From Gammaproteobacteria bacterium UBA2810 (GTDB taxonomy: Bacteria > Pseudomonadota > Gammaproteobacteria > Enterobacterales > Succinivibrionaceae): DNA of 23,215 nucleotides. This document shows positions 1-7,516 of the stretch, piece after piece. Location: NCBI GenBank assembly GCA_002351705.1, contig DEHC01000059.1:1-23215 (forward strand). The letters run 5' to 3'. Each line of letters opens with the position of its first letter. The first letter of the stretch is position 1. Position numbers and translations under genes: made by a program. The notes under the pieces are model-generated. The model ran no database searches, was not told the DNA's origin, and was given only the letters and a program-made list of their open reading frames with translations.

Positions 1-29
1 TTTTCAACTGGGAAGTTTGAGAATATAAT
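1..29 (+). promoter_or_regulatory. putative sigma-70 promoter of parB
   Basis: A perfect -10 hexamer TATAAT lies at 24-29. The window's first six bases, TTTTCA, match the -35 consensus at four of six positions with a 17-base spacer. Transcription would start near 36, giving parB a leader of about 95 bases. The -35 sits at the window edge, so the assignment is tentative. I could not identify any coding sequence ending in 1-130. Confidence 0.4.
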
Positions 30-53
30 CGTCTGAATCTGTTAGAATTTCAG

Positions 54-77
54 ATGCCGTAAAAACTCTTACGGCAT
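54..77 (+). other. hairpin in the parB leader
   Basis: A perfect 9-bp inverted repeat, ATGCCGTAA (54-62) and TTACGGCAT (69-77), has a 6-base loop. No clean T-run follows on either strand, so it is not a typical intrinsic terminator. It could be a 5' leader hairpin, an operator, or a weak terminator for a gene upstream of the window. Confidence 0.45.
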
Positions 78-130
78 GTTTGTTTATGCCCGCTTCTGCG
101 GAGCTCATTGTCTTGACGGCCTGGTAGATC

Positions 131-1108
131 ATGAAAAGCAAATTGGGAAAGGGGCTCGGCTCTCTGCTGAGCGGCAGCGTAAAGGATGATCTGATTCGCG
201 GCATGGCATCGCCTGAGAGCCAGGCGGCAGAGGCCGGCACGTCCACATCCGACGGGACATTCAGGGCCATTGACATCGAGAAGCTCGTTCCCGGGAAGGA
301 TCAGCCCCGCCGCGATATGGGAGCCGAGGAGATTGATGAGCTCAGCGAGTCAATCAGGATCCACGGGCTCCTTCAGCCGATTGTGGTGAGGAGCATGCCC
401 GAAGGCAGGTTCGAGATTATCGCCGGCGAGCGCCGCTGGAGAGCCGCGCGCAAGGCGGGGCTCTCGGAGGTCTCATGCATCGTGAAGGACATCGATGACA
501 AGACCGCTGCCGCCTGCGCGCTCATCGAGAACATCCAGAGAAAGGATCTCAACGCCATGGAGAAGGCCGAGGCGCTGAGCCGCATCGCTGCGGAGTACGG
601 CCTTACCCATGAGGAGATTGCTGATGCCATCGGCAAGTCTCGCGCCTCAGTCTCCAACCTTATCCGCCTCACCGAGCTCAACGATGACGTGAAGAAGTTC
701 GTTGAGGACGGCCGGCTTGAGATGGGCCACGCGAGGGCACTACTCGGGCTTGCCGGCGAGCAGCAGAGCAATGCGGCGAACCAGGCTGTCGCGAAGTCGC
801 TCAGCGTCCGCGAGACCGAGAGCCTCGTGAAGAAGCTCCAGAAAGGAGTGAAGGCCCCGGAGCCTCCGCGCTTCAGCGAGGAGGACGTGAACCGCTGGCA
901 GAATTCCATAAAGTCAGCTGTCGGCTGCTCCGGCGTGAAGCTGTCATTCGGCTCAAACGGCAAGGGACGCCTGGTCCTCTCATTCGCGAGCGATGACGAG
1001 CTCACGAAAATCATGGCCGTGCTCGGCAAGAACCGCAGCGACATCGCTGACACAGAGCTCCCGCGCCAGCCTGATTCCGATGTGGATTCCGGCACTGCTC
1101 CTGTCTGA
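131..1108 (+). CDS. parB: chromosome partitioning protein ParB
   Basis: ParB is the CTP-dependent clamp that loads at parS, spreads on DNA and works with ParA to segregate the chromosome origin. The 325-residue protein begins with the family N-terminus (LGKGLGSLL, residues 5-13). It carries the CTP-binding motif GERRWRA (99-105), the motif ENIQRKDLNAMEKA (133-146), a helix-turn-helix at about 157-180 that reads parS, and a C-terminal dimerisation region (about 255-310). The start is fixed by an in-frame TAG at 125-127, and ATG 131 is the first start codon after it. No clear Shine-Dalgarno sequence precedes it, which is unusual for this window. Its partner ParA is not in the window, but a perfect parS site lies at 13902-13917. 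An intrinsic terminator follows. Confidence 0.97.
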   Translation: MKSKLGKGLGSLLSGSVKDDLIRGMASPESQAAEAGTSTSDGTFRAIDIEKLVPGKDQPRRDMGAEEIDELSESIRIHGLLQPIVVRSMPEGRFEIIAGERRWRAARKAGLSEVSCIVKDIDDKTAAACALIENIQRKDLNAMEKAEALSRIAAEYGLTHEEIADAIGKSRASVSNLIRLTELNDDVKKFVEDGRLEMGHARALLGLAGEQQSNAANQAVAKSLSVRETESLVKKLQKGVKAPEPPRFSEEDVNRWQNSIKSAVGCSGVKLSFGSNGKGRLVLSFASDDELTKIMAVLGKNRSDIADTELPRQPDSDVDSGTAPV

Positions 1109-1124
1109 GCCTGAGTTCTGCCAG

Positions 1125-1145
1125 GGCCGCTCCGGCGGCCTTTTT
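1125..1145 (+). terminator. intrinsic terminator after parB
   Basis: The stem GGCCGC (1125-1130) and GCGGCC (1135-1140) has a TCCG loop and is followed by five Ts. It lies 17 bases after the parB stop, so parB is probably a separate transcription unit from the phosphoesterase downstream. Confidence 0.85.
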
Positions 1146-1196
1146 CCTGCGGCAGGGTTTCACAATTTGTCTCTGATCCTGGATGAGGTATCTTAA

Positions 1197-2357
1197 ATGT
1201 TCCTTCTCATGATGTCCGGAGGTCTTTTCCTCTTTACCTGGCTGTTCCTGGCATTGCCGCTCTTCAGGAAGTCAAGATGCTTTCTCCTGGTCACCCTGCT
1301 CCTGCTGCTGCTCGCTGGACGCGATCTGTTCTTTGTCCTGACCGGTCAGCCCTGGTACGGGCAGGAATATCCGCTCTGGGCCAACATCCTGACCTCAGCG
1401 ATGTTCGGCGCGCTGGTGATACTCGCCGTTGTCTGCATCCCCTGGGCAATTCTATTCGGCCTGTTCCGCTTCTTCGGCCTCACCACGCTGCATGAGCTCC
1501 GCGGCGGACTGACTGTCATCCTGATCCTCCTAGCCGGCACCTGCTCTTTCTTCTGCGTCAACCAGGGCTACTCCATGCCCGAGGACATCAGCTATACAGT
1601 CGGGAGCATGATGGTTCCCAAGGGCTTCGACGGTACCCGCATCGTCCAGGTGTCGGATCTGCATTTCTTCAAGGGCACCTCTGACAGGAGGATTGATGAT
1701 CTCGCGAAGAAGGTCATTGCGGCAAAGCCTGATCTCATACTGTTCACCGGCGATCTGGTTGACGGCACAGTCGGTCAGCGCTCGTCCCAGCTCGAGAGGT
1801 TCATCACAGATCTCAAGAACGGCTGCTCGCCGAAATACGGGATGATTTCAGTTACAGGCAACCATGAGTACTACTCCGGCGACTATGCCGGCTGGATGAG
1901 CTTCATCAGGAGCCAGGGCGTCACCGTCCTCGAGAACTCGAATGTGAAAATCACCGCGCCTAACGGCGAAGAGCTCTATATCGCTGGCGTGACCGACCGC
2001 GCTGCAGGGCGCTTCGGCGGTGAGATGCCGGATTTTGCCAAGGCAGTTGCCGGCATACCCCGCGACGCCGGCGTCATCATGCTCTCCCACAGACCGTACA
2101 GGCCGAAGGGAGCATTCGACCGCGCCTTCCTGGTGTTCTCAGGCCATACCCACGGAGGCATGATCCCGGGAGTTGATCTTGTTGTCGGGTACTCGAACGA
2201 AGGATACGTGAGCGGGCTTTACCATGACTACGGCCGCTCGCTAATCGTAAGCAACGGCACCGGGATCTGGAGCGGCTTCCCCCTGAGGCTCACGCCGCAC
2301 CTCGCGGACAACGTCATCGTCACGCTGAGATCCGAGAACACGCTTAATAAGCGCTGA
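1197..2357 (+). CDS. membrane-anchored calcineurin-like metallophosphoesterase (YkuE/YaeI type)
   Basis: This is a two-metal phosphoesterase of the calcineurin superfamily. The 386 residues begin with four hydrophobic membrane segments (about 1-20, 28-50, 62-92, 103-122). A catalytic domain follows with all family motifs in order: QVSDLHF (D154, H156), GDLVD (D186), GNHEY (N222, H223), LSHRP (H298) and SGHTHGG (H317, H319). Family members of this build act on phosphodiesters or lipid-linked phosphates such as UDP-diacylglucosamine-like substrates. The substrate here cannot be read from sequence. The start at ATG 1197 has GGATGAGG at 1181-1188. The gene stands between two terminators, so it looks monocistronic, and it interrupts the usual closeness of parB and the atp operon. 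Confidence 0.88.
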   Translation: MFLLMMSGGLFLFTWLFLALPLFRKSRCFLLVTLLLLLLAGRDLFFVLTGQPWYGQEYPLWANILTSAMFGALVILAVVCIPWAILFGLFRFFGLTTLHELRGGLTVILILLAGTCSFFCVNQGYSMPEDISYTVGSMMVPKGFDGTRIVQVSDLHFFKGTSDRRIDDLAKKVIAAKPDLILFTGDLVDGTVGQRSSQLERFITDLKNGCSPKYGMISVTGNHEYYSGDYAGWMSFIRSQGVTVLENSNVKITAPNGEELYIAGVTDRAAGRFGGEMPDFAKAVAGIPRDAGVIMLSHRPYRPKGAFDRAFLVFSGHTHGGMIPGVDLVVGYSNEGYVSGLYHDYGRSLIVSNGTGIWSGFPLRLTPHLADNVIVTLRSENTLNKR

Positions 2358-2378
2358 TTATTCAGGTATTTTTCAAGT

Positions 2379-2403
2379 GGGCAGGAGAGCATCCTGCCCT
2401 TTT
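2379..2403 (+). terminator. intrinsic terminator after the phosphoesterase gene
   Basis: A perfect 8-bp stem, GGGCAGGA (2379-2386) and TCCTGCCC (2392-2399), has a 5-base loop followed by TTTT. It lies between convergent genes. The minus-strand side has no matching T-run, so it serves mainly the plus-strand gene. Confidence 0.85.
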
Positions 2404-2418
2404 CCGTTTAAGGGCATC

Positions 2419-3489
2419 TCAGCGCAGCTCATGCCCGCTGCTGTTCTTCCAGGCAAGATAGAGCTGCAGCGTGCCGTTCGTGAGGTGGCTTAGATCAAGC
2501 TCGATGTCGCGGATGGCAATGACAACGGTCGCCATCCTGTTGTCCCTGAACTCCTCCGTTTCTGAGAGCTCCTCATTCACGGCGGAGAGCTTCCTGAGAT
2601 AGCCCTGCGCCCGCTCCCGGTCAAGGAGCATGAGGGAGAGAAGGACTTTCTTGGTCATCCTCCGGTTTTCGGCGAGGAGCTCTGCTGTCCTCCCCTCAGC
2701 CTCCGGCAGGGAGACGCTGTCGATGCTTGACGCGACAGCCGCGTTCATGATCCGCATCTTGTGGATCCGGTGGAGGAACCTCACGAAGCTGCGGTAGACG
2801 AACCTGTTGAAGAGCAGCGCGTAGCTCCAGAGAGGAAGCTTCTCGCTGTAGTCACGGGCGCTCCGGAACACTCCCTGTATTACTGCGGCGCCTTCCTCCG
2901 GCCCGGTCCCGGAGAGCCTGTTGAGCGATGCGCGGTACTCGAGGTAGAACCTTGTGAGGTAATGCCGGTAGGTCCTCAGCATGTCCAGCCTTTCAAGAGA
3001 CGGCATGATGACTGCGCTTACAGCAAGCGAGATGAAGGCGCCTCCTGCAGTGAAGATGAGCCTCTCGGTGATGAGGTAGTCCGGGGTGAGCGGGGTGTGG
3101 ATCATGAGGATCGAGAGAAGCATGATTACGGTCGCCGTCATGAAGGCGACGAAGAAGTAATAGAACTTGAAGAACACCCGGCTCCAGAGCGTGAGGCCGG
3201 CAAACACCACGAGAAACACCAGCATGGCCTCCTGCTCAGGGAAGGCAAGGCAGACAAGGCCTGCGATGATGACGCCGTAGATGCTTCCCAGTATGCGGTT
3301 CACCGTGCGCCTGAGCGCGGTAAGCGGCGTGTCGATGTAAAGGCTCACGCAGAATGCCGTCAGCGGGATCCAGAAGCTCTGCTCGGCACTGCAGAGAAAT
3401 GACACTCCCTCGGCGATGGCCATGGTCACGGCCATGGCAGCCATCTGCAGCATGAGGACGTGATTCCGGCTGTCAGCTCTTTTTGCCAT
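2419..3489 (-). CDS. FUSC-family membrane protein, second half-protein of a coupled pair
   Basis: The 356-residue protein has the fusaric-acid-resistance (FUSC) architecture. A bundle of about six membrane segments lies in residues 10-165, with the typical stretch FWIPLTAFCVSL (39-50) followed by RRTVNRILGS (60-69). A cytoplasmic helical domain of about 190 residues follows. FUSC proteins such as AaeB, YccS and MdtO usually join two such halves in one chain of 650-700 residues, so this is half-size. I chose ATG 3489 over a longer reading frame from 3537, because GAGGAG lies 7 bases before it and it overlaps the upstream gene's stop by only 17 bases. That arrangement implies translational coupling. 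Substrate is unknown; aromatic acid or drug export is family-level inference. Confidence 0.8.
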   Translation of the reverse strand: MAKRADSRNHVLMLQMAAMAVTMAIAEGVSFLCSAEQSFWIPLTAFCVSLYIDTPLTALRRTVNRILGSIYGVIIAGLVCLAFPEQEAMLVFLVVFAGLTLWSRVFFKFYYFFVAFMTATVIMLLSILMIHTPLTPDYLITERLIFTAGGAFISLAVSAVIMPSLERLDMLRTYRHYLTRFYLEYRASLNRLSGTGPEEGAAVIQGVFRSARDYSEKLPLWSYALLFNRFVYRSFVRFLHRIHKMRIMNAAVASSIDSVSLPEAEGRTAELLAENRRMTKKVLLSLMLLDRERAQGYLRKLSAVNEELSETEEFRDNRMATVVIAIRDIELDLSHLTNGTLQLYLAWKNSSGHELR

Positions 3490-4516
3490 CGGCGTACTCC
3501 TCTGTCTTCTTTTCCGGCATGGCCGCGCCGTACTCATACCCGCGGTCTTCCCGGAGAAGCGAGGTCAGATCATCGAGCACGCGGAGCGCATGCCTTGTCA
3601 TCTCGCCGTTGCAGAAGCGGTCCTCCGGCATTGCGGAGAGCATTCTCCGGCACCCATCCGCCGCCGCGGCCGCGCGGCTGCTGTTCCGACCTTTCACGAG
3701 CATCCCGGCAACGCAGCTGAATATCCCGCTCCTTATCCGGTTGATCCTCGCTATATGCTCCGGCTCGGTCCCGGCGGTCGGCCAGTAGCAGATGAGGATA
3801 AGCCCGTTCAGGATGCTCTGGTAGCGGCCGCGCCTCACCGGATCAAGCACATGCTCCGAGGTGTTGAGGAGCGCGCTCTGCAGCGCGAGTATGCGGCTTT
3901 TCCTTTTCTGCGGTAGATCCGTGAAGCTCTCGTAGAACTCGGCGCTTCCCATCATCAGCGCGTAGAGCCTGAGATCATGGTAGAAGCAGCGGTTGATCAT
4001 GCCGCACCAGTGGAACCTCGTGAACGGCACGAGGATTACGGCAAGCAGGACCGACACGCTCCCCGCGGCGCAGGCAGTAAGCAGCCCTTCCGCCGTGACC
4101 TCGCGCCCTCTGTCGATGAGCCCCATGCCGAAGGCCACGACCTCGAAGATGCTCATGAACATCACCGTGCCGGAGAAATCCTTAAGCCTCGCGAGGCAGT
4201 ACACAGTGGCTGCCGAGAGGAGGCAGGTCAGAAGAGCTTGCGGAACAATGAGCCGCTCATGGCCGAAGAATATCCCGGAGAAGAGCACTGAGGAGAGCAG
4301 GATGAGGCTCGCCGCCATGCTGAGCAGCCTACGGATGAGCGTCTTCCCGGCGAGGGCCCGGAGGCCGTAGAGGGCGATGATGAGGATGTATGCTCCGGCG
4401 GCTCCGGGGCCTGAGAGCTCATAGAAGGCGACGCCTGCGAGCATGCTGATGCTTCCGCGCAGCATTTCGGCCGTGTAGACGCCTTCAAGATCGTTTCTGA
4501 TGTATCTGATGAGCAT
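3473..4516 (-). CDS. FUSC-like membrane protein, first half-protein of a coupled pair
   Basis: The 347-residue protein has about six hydrophobic segments (residues about 22-165), including AYILIIALYGLRALAGKTL (42-60), and then a soluble helical domain to the C-terminus. That layout mirrors the downstream partner, although the FUSC signature is weaker here. ATG 4516 is preceded by GGGGG about 7 bases upstream. The end overlaps the second gene by 17 bases, so the two products are probably made in similar amounts and may assemble into one transporter. The alternative is two independent FUSC-like proteins from a duplication. Membrane topology is clear from sequence; function is inferred only from the partner. 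Confidence 0.72.
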   Translation of the reverse strand: MLIRYIRNDLEGVYTAEMLRGSISMLAGVAFYELSGPGAAGAYILIIALYGLRALAGKTLIRRLLSMAASLILLSSVLFSGIFFGHERLIVPQALLTCLLSAATVYCLARLKDFSGTVMFMSIFEVVAFGMGLIDRGREVTAEGLLTACAAGSVSVLLAVILVPFTRFHWCGMINRCFYHDLRLYALMMGSAEFYESFTDLPQKRKSRILALQSALLNTSEHVLDPVRRGRYQSILNGLILICYWPTAGTEPEHIARINRIRSGIFSCVAGMLVKGRNSSRAAAAADGCRRMLSAMPEDRFCNGEMTRHALRVLDDLTSLLREDRGYEYGAAMPEKKTEEYADGKKS

Positions 4517-4533
4517 GATGAATCCCCCGGAAA

Positions 4534-4539
4534 ATTATA
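4534..4539 (-). promoter_or_regulatory. -10 element upstream of the FUSC pair
   Basis: A perfect TATAAT lies on the minus strand, 18 bases before the start codon at 4516. No good -35 is visible. The overlapping inverted repeats at 4549-4571 lie just upstream, where an activator or repressor could act. Confidence 0.4.
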
Positions 4540-4548
4540 AGGTATAGC

Positions 4549-4571
4549 GGAGCATATGGCTCCCTGGGAGC
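4549..4571. repeat. nested inverted repeats between the divergent FUSC and atp operons
   Basis: Three half-sites alternate: GGAGC (4549-4553), GCTCC (4559-4563) and GGAGC (4567-4571). The first two are separated by ATATG and the last two by a short CTG. The right half can be read as the palindrome GCTCCC-T-GGGAGC (4559-4571). The position upstream of the minus-strand -10 suggests an operator, but no family can be named. Confidence 0.4.
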
Positions 4572-4715
4572 AGCAGCGTATTTCGGGAAAATCAGTCGGG
4601 AGGTGTTACTGACACGGTATTATATTTTTGTGTCAATCATTGATCTGTAAGGATTTTATAAAATATTCATAAATGCACGATGGAAGCTGCGCACTGGTTA
4701 ACCCTACACTGGTGT

Positions 4716-4745
4716 ATGGCAAAAATTATTTTTTTCGGGTATTAT
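4716..4745 (+). promoter_or_regulatory. candidate promoter of the atp operon
   Basis: ATGGCA (4716-4721) is a four-of-six match to the -35, followed after 18 bases by TATTAT (4740-4745). It lies 37 bases before the atpI start. A second weaker pair exists upstream: TTGATC at 4640-4645 and TATTCA at 4664-4669. A short inverted repeat, TACAC-TG-GTGTA (4705-4716), touches the -35. The whole stretch 4572-4760 is AT-rich and carries no credible gene. Confidence 0.35.
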
Positions 4746-4782
4746 TGAAGCCGGATTTACCCAGGAGACGGAGTTCCGGGCA

Positions 4783-5175
4783 GTGAAGCTGACAGTGAAG
4801 AATGGCCTTTCCGAACGGGGAGCTGTATTCCTGTCTCTCGCGGTCCTGACAGTCCTGCTTGCCGCGGCCGGCGGAGCTGTATCATACAGCAGCGGATATC
4901 CGGCCGGCATGTCAGCTGTCCTCGGAGGCCTCGCGTTCATCGTGCCGCAGGCCGTATTCGCGCTCATCTGCGTCAGAAGTGATGACGCAGTGCTCGGAAC
5001 AGGCCGGCTCCTTATGGGATATCTTGTCCGTGTGATCCTCATAATCGTCCTGTCAGTGGCGGTCTACAGGCTCTCATACGCTGTACCGGCGGCTGTGCTG
5101 GTGTCGTTTACGGCAGGCATCGTGTGCTATGTCCTGCTGCTTGCCATCATCAGCCATATGTGTAGAAGGCGGTAA
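4783..5175 (+). CDS. atpI: ATP synthase protein I (AtpI)
   Basis: AtpI is a small inner-membrane protein encoded first in most atp operons. It assists c-ring assembly and is dispensable in several bacteria. The 130 residues contain four hydrophobic segments (about 13-35, 43-65, 73-95, 98-124) with a very short basic tail, MCRRR. The start is GTG 4783, supported by GGAG at 4770-4773. The stop lies one base before atpB, which indicates tight coupling. Sequence identity within the AtpI family is always low, so recognition rests mainly on size, topology and position. Confidence 0.85.
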   Translation: MKLTVKNGLSERGAVFLSLAVLTVLLAAAGGAVSYSSGYPAGMSAVLGGLAFIVPQAVFALICVRSDDAVLGTGRLLMGYLVRVILIIVLSVAVYRLSYAVPAAVLVSFTAGIVCYVLLLAIISHMCRRR

Positions 5176-5176
5176 G

Positions 5177-6148
5177 ATGAGTTCAGAGAATACTGAGTCA
5201 GGAGCAAGCTCCACTGAGTACATTTCCCATCACATGCATTTCCTGCAGGTGGATCTTAGAAACGGAAACATAGTCGACAGCATCAAGAGCACTCCGGAGC
5301 TTGAGCAGTGCCTCAGCTCGGGAACCCCCGCAAAGGAATGCAAGCAGCAGTACAACACGCCGTGCAAGTTCGGCGATCTGTTCACCGGCAAGTGCGTCAA
5401 CAATCTTGAGAATGCCGAGGCCAAGGGCATCTTCAACCCCTATACCCTCAACCTTGACTCCGTCGGCATCTCGGTTGCCATCGGCCTGATTTTCTTCGGA
5501 TTTTTCTACTGGCTTGTGAGAAAGCTCAAGGTGGGCGGAGTCCCGGGGCGCCTGCAGTGCGTGCTCGAGATGATCTTCGAGTTCGTCGACAACAGCGTGA
5601 AGAGCATCTTCCACGGTACCAGCAGGCTCATCGCTCCGCTCGCGCTCACGGTCTTCTGCTGGGTGTTCCTGATGAACCTCATGGACCTCCTGCCGATTGA
5701 CCTTCTGCCGCATCCCGCCGAGCTCCTCGGAGTTCCGTACATGAGAGTCGTCCCGTCCGCCGACGTGAACATCTGCCTCTCGATGTCGGTCTCGGTATTC
5801 TTCCTCATAGTGATTTTCTCCCTTGCCTACAAGGGAGCCGGCGGATACTCGAAGGAGCTGCTCCTCAAGCCGTTCAACTCATGGTTCCTAGCGCCCGTCA
5901 ATTTTGTGCTCGGGCTCGTCGAGCTGTTCTCCAAGCCGCTCTCCCTCGGACTGCGACTCTTCGGCAACATGTTCGCCGGTGAGATGATCTTCATCCTCAT
6001 CGCGCTCATCCCCTTCTGGTACGGCACCCTGCAGTGGGTTCTCAATGTTCCCTGGGCGCTGTTACATATTTTGATTGTTACTCTGCAGGCGTTCATATTC
6101 ATGATGCTGACCATTGTGTACCTGAGTCAGGCTAGTGAGAAGGAATAG
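5177..6148 (+). CDS. atpB: ATP synthase F0 subunit a, with a four-cysteine N-terminal insertion
   Basis: Subunit a forms the two proton half-channels beside the c-ring. The core matches E. coli AtpB closely and keeps the essential arginine in SLGLRLFGNM (R260, E. coli R210), N264, E269, H297 and Q304. Odd: between the conserved HHMHFLQVDLR region and LNLDS there are 56 residues (35-90), where E. coli as I recall it has about 10. This insert carries four cysteines (C45, C55, C63, C73), and in E. coli this N-terminus faces the periplasm. Total length is 323 residues against 271 in E. coli. The start at ATG 5177 was chosen because AGAAGG precedes it and atpI stops at 5175. A longer frame from 5129 would run back into atpI. 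Confidence 0.97.
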   Translation: MSSENTESGASSTEYISHHMHFLQVDLRNGNIVDSIKSTPELEQCLSSGTPAKECKQQYNTPCKFGDLFTGKCVNNLENAEAKGIFNPYTLNLDSVGISVAIGLIFFGFFYWLVRKLKVGGVPGRLQCVLEMIFEFVDNSVKSIFHGTSRLIAPLALTVFCWVFLMNLMDLLPIDLLPHPAELLGVPYMRVVPSADVNICLSMSVSVFFLIVIFSLAYKGAGGYSKELLLKPFNSWFLAPVNFVLGLVELFSKPLSLGLRLFGNMFAGEMIFILIALIPFWYGTLQWVLNVPWALLHILIVTLQAFIFMMLTIVYLSQASEKE

Positions 6149-6183
6149 CAGACAGGATTTCTCTTGGTGGAGGATTTTTAGAA

Positions 6184-6432
6184 ATGACAGATGTATCTCT
6201 GGTTTATGTGGCAGTCGGCCTGATGATGGGCCTTGCTGCCATCGGCGCTGCTGTCGGCGTGGGACTTCTTGGCTGCAAGTATGTCGAGAGCGTAGCCCGT
6301 CAGCCTGAGCTTCAGTCAAAGCTCATGGGCCAGTTCTTCATGGTCATGGGACTTGTGGACGCAGTTCCTATGATTGTCGCCGGTGTTGGCTTCTATGTAA
6401 TGTTCGGCGCTATTCCTGCCCTCGCTCATTAA
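6184..6432 (+). CDS. atpE: ATP synthase F0 subunit c
   Basis: This is the rotor-ring proteolipid that carries protons through the membrane. The 82 residues form a hairpin of two membrane helices (about 5-30 and 51-76) joined by the polar loop ARQPEL containing R39-Q40-P41, which contacts gamma and epsilon. The essential carboxylate is D59 in GLVDAVPMI (E. coli D61). The Gln/Glu-Ser ligands of sodium-type rings are absent, so a proton-driven enzyme is inferred. GGAGG (6169-6173) gives a strong ribosome binding site, as expected for a subunit needed in many copies. C31 at the helix-loop border is uncommon. Confidence 0.97.
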   Translation: MTDVSLVYVAVGLMMGLAAIGAAVGVGLLGCKYVESVARQPELQSKLMGQFFMVMGLVDAVPMIVAGVGFYVMFGAIPALAH

Positions 6433-6450
6433 TCCAGGGGGTAGAGCGGT

Positions 6451-6921
6451 ATGGAGCTTAACGCGACATTTATCGGACAGGCGCTGGCCTTCCTGATTTT
6501 CGTCGTCCTGTGCATGAAGTTCATCTGGCCTCCGGTCATGACTGCCATCGATGCGCGCCGCAAGGAGATCGAGGACGGCCTGACTGCGGCAGAAAGATCC
6601 AAAAAGGATCTCGAGCTCGCGCAGAACCGCGCGTCGGAGGAACTCAAGGCGGCCAAGAAGCAGGCAGCCGAGATTATTGAGCAGGCCAACCGCCGCAGAA
6701 CTGAAATCATTGACAGCGCCAAGGAAGAGGGCAACCAGGCCAAGGAGAAGATCCTTGCCGACGGAAGGGCCCAGATTGAGGCCGAGTGCAGCAGGGCGAA
6801 GGAGCAGCTGAGGAAGCGTGTTGCCGAGCTGGCTGTTGCCGGAGCCGAGAAGATCCTGCAGCGCGAGGTCAGCGCTGACGTCGACTCAAGGCTGATTGAC
6901 GATCTGGCGAAGGCACTTTAA
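6451..6921 (+). CDS. atpF: ATP synthase F0 subunit b
   Basis: Subunit b is the peripheral stalk that holds F1 against the rotating ring. It has 156 residues, the same length as in E. coli. One N-terminal membrane helix (about 6-27, ending KFIWPP) is followed by a long charged coiled coil (about 35-140) and the delta-binding C-terminus. There is a single atpF and no b' copy, as usual in gammaproteobacteria. GGGGG at 6437-6441 precedes ATG 6451, and the gene sits 18 bases after atpE. Confidence 0.97.
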   Translation: MELNATFIGQALAFLIFVVLCMKFIWPPVMTAIDARRKEIEDGLTAAERSKKDLELAQNRASEELKAAKKQAAEIIEQANRRRTEIIDSAKEEGNQAKEKILADGRAQIEAECSRAKEQLRKRVAELAVAGAEKILQREVSADVDSRLIDDLAKAL

Positions 6922-6932
6922 CGGGGTGAAGC

Positions 6933-7502
6933 ATGGCATCTGATATTGAGACGGTCGCCAGACCTTATGCCGAGGCGGCCTACGGGTATGCCTCAGAGCA
7001 GGGCGAGGTTGACCAGTGGGAAAAGATGCTCGGCTTTGCCGCCGCTGTCTCCGCGGATTCAAGGGTTGCGCCCCTGATTAACGGGACGCTTTCGGCGGAC
7101 GAGCTTGCCGCTGCGTTCTGCGGCCTTCTCGGCTATGACATCAGCAAGGAGAAAAAGACCGGCGAGCCGGCCATTGACCGGCACTGTGCCAATTTTCTCC
7201 GCGTCATGTCCGAGAACGGCAGGCTGTCACTGATGCCTGAGGTATTCAGGCAGTTCGAGGAGCGCGCCGAGAAGGACAGGAACGTTCTCAGCGTGGAGGT
7301 TGTCTCGGCATCCGCGCTTCCTGAGGCGGATCTCTCCAGAATCAGGAAGATCGCCGAGAAGCACTGGCACTGCAAGGCCAAGCTCAGCACTGCGGTCGAC
7401 GCCGCACTCATAGGCGGTTTCATCATCAGGGCCGGGAACGAGGTCATAGACATGAGCCTTAAGAGCAGGCTCGGGTCTCTGGCATCGGCTCTCAGAGCCT
7501 GA
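6933..7502 (+). CDS. atpH: ATP synthase F1 subunit delta
   Basis: Subunit delta links the b dimer to the top of the alpha/beta hexamer. The 189 residues show the family start (TVARPYAEAAYGYA, about 7-20), an N-terminal helical bundle to about residue 110, and the conserved C-terminal pattern ALIGGFIIRAGNEVIDMSLK (158-177). It is somewhat longer than the roughly 177 residues of E. coli, with extra residues around DISKEKKTGEPA. GGGG at 6923-6926 precedes ATG 6933, 11 bases after atpF. Confidence 0.96.
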   Translation: MASDIETVARPYAEAAYGYASEQGEVDQWEKMLGFAAAVSADSRVAPLINGTLSADELAAAFCGLLGYDISKEKKTGEPAIDRHCANFLRVMSENGRLSLMPEVFRQFEERAEKDRNVLSVEVVSASALPEADLSRIRKIAEKHWHCKAKLSTAVDAALIGGFIIRAGNEVIDMSLKSRLGSLASALRA

Positions 7503-7516
7503 ACGGGGTAAGTTAA

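Noticed and set aside
1..36. 3' end of parA in the first bases of the window
   Set aside because: All three plus frames close within 36 bases, but none of the endings resembles a ParA C-terminus that I recognise, so I did not call a partial gene.
373..1095. A 240-codon minus-strand frame opposite parB
   Set aside because: It is the antisense shadow of a clear ParB gene in GC-rich DNA, with a Ser/Arg-rich product and no ribosome binding site.
2761..3402. A 213-codon plus-strand frame opposite the second FUSC gene
   Set aside because: The product is a His/Glu/Asp-rich mirror of the membrane protein reading frame, typical of a shadow frame.
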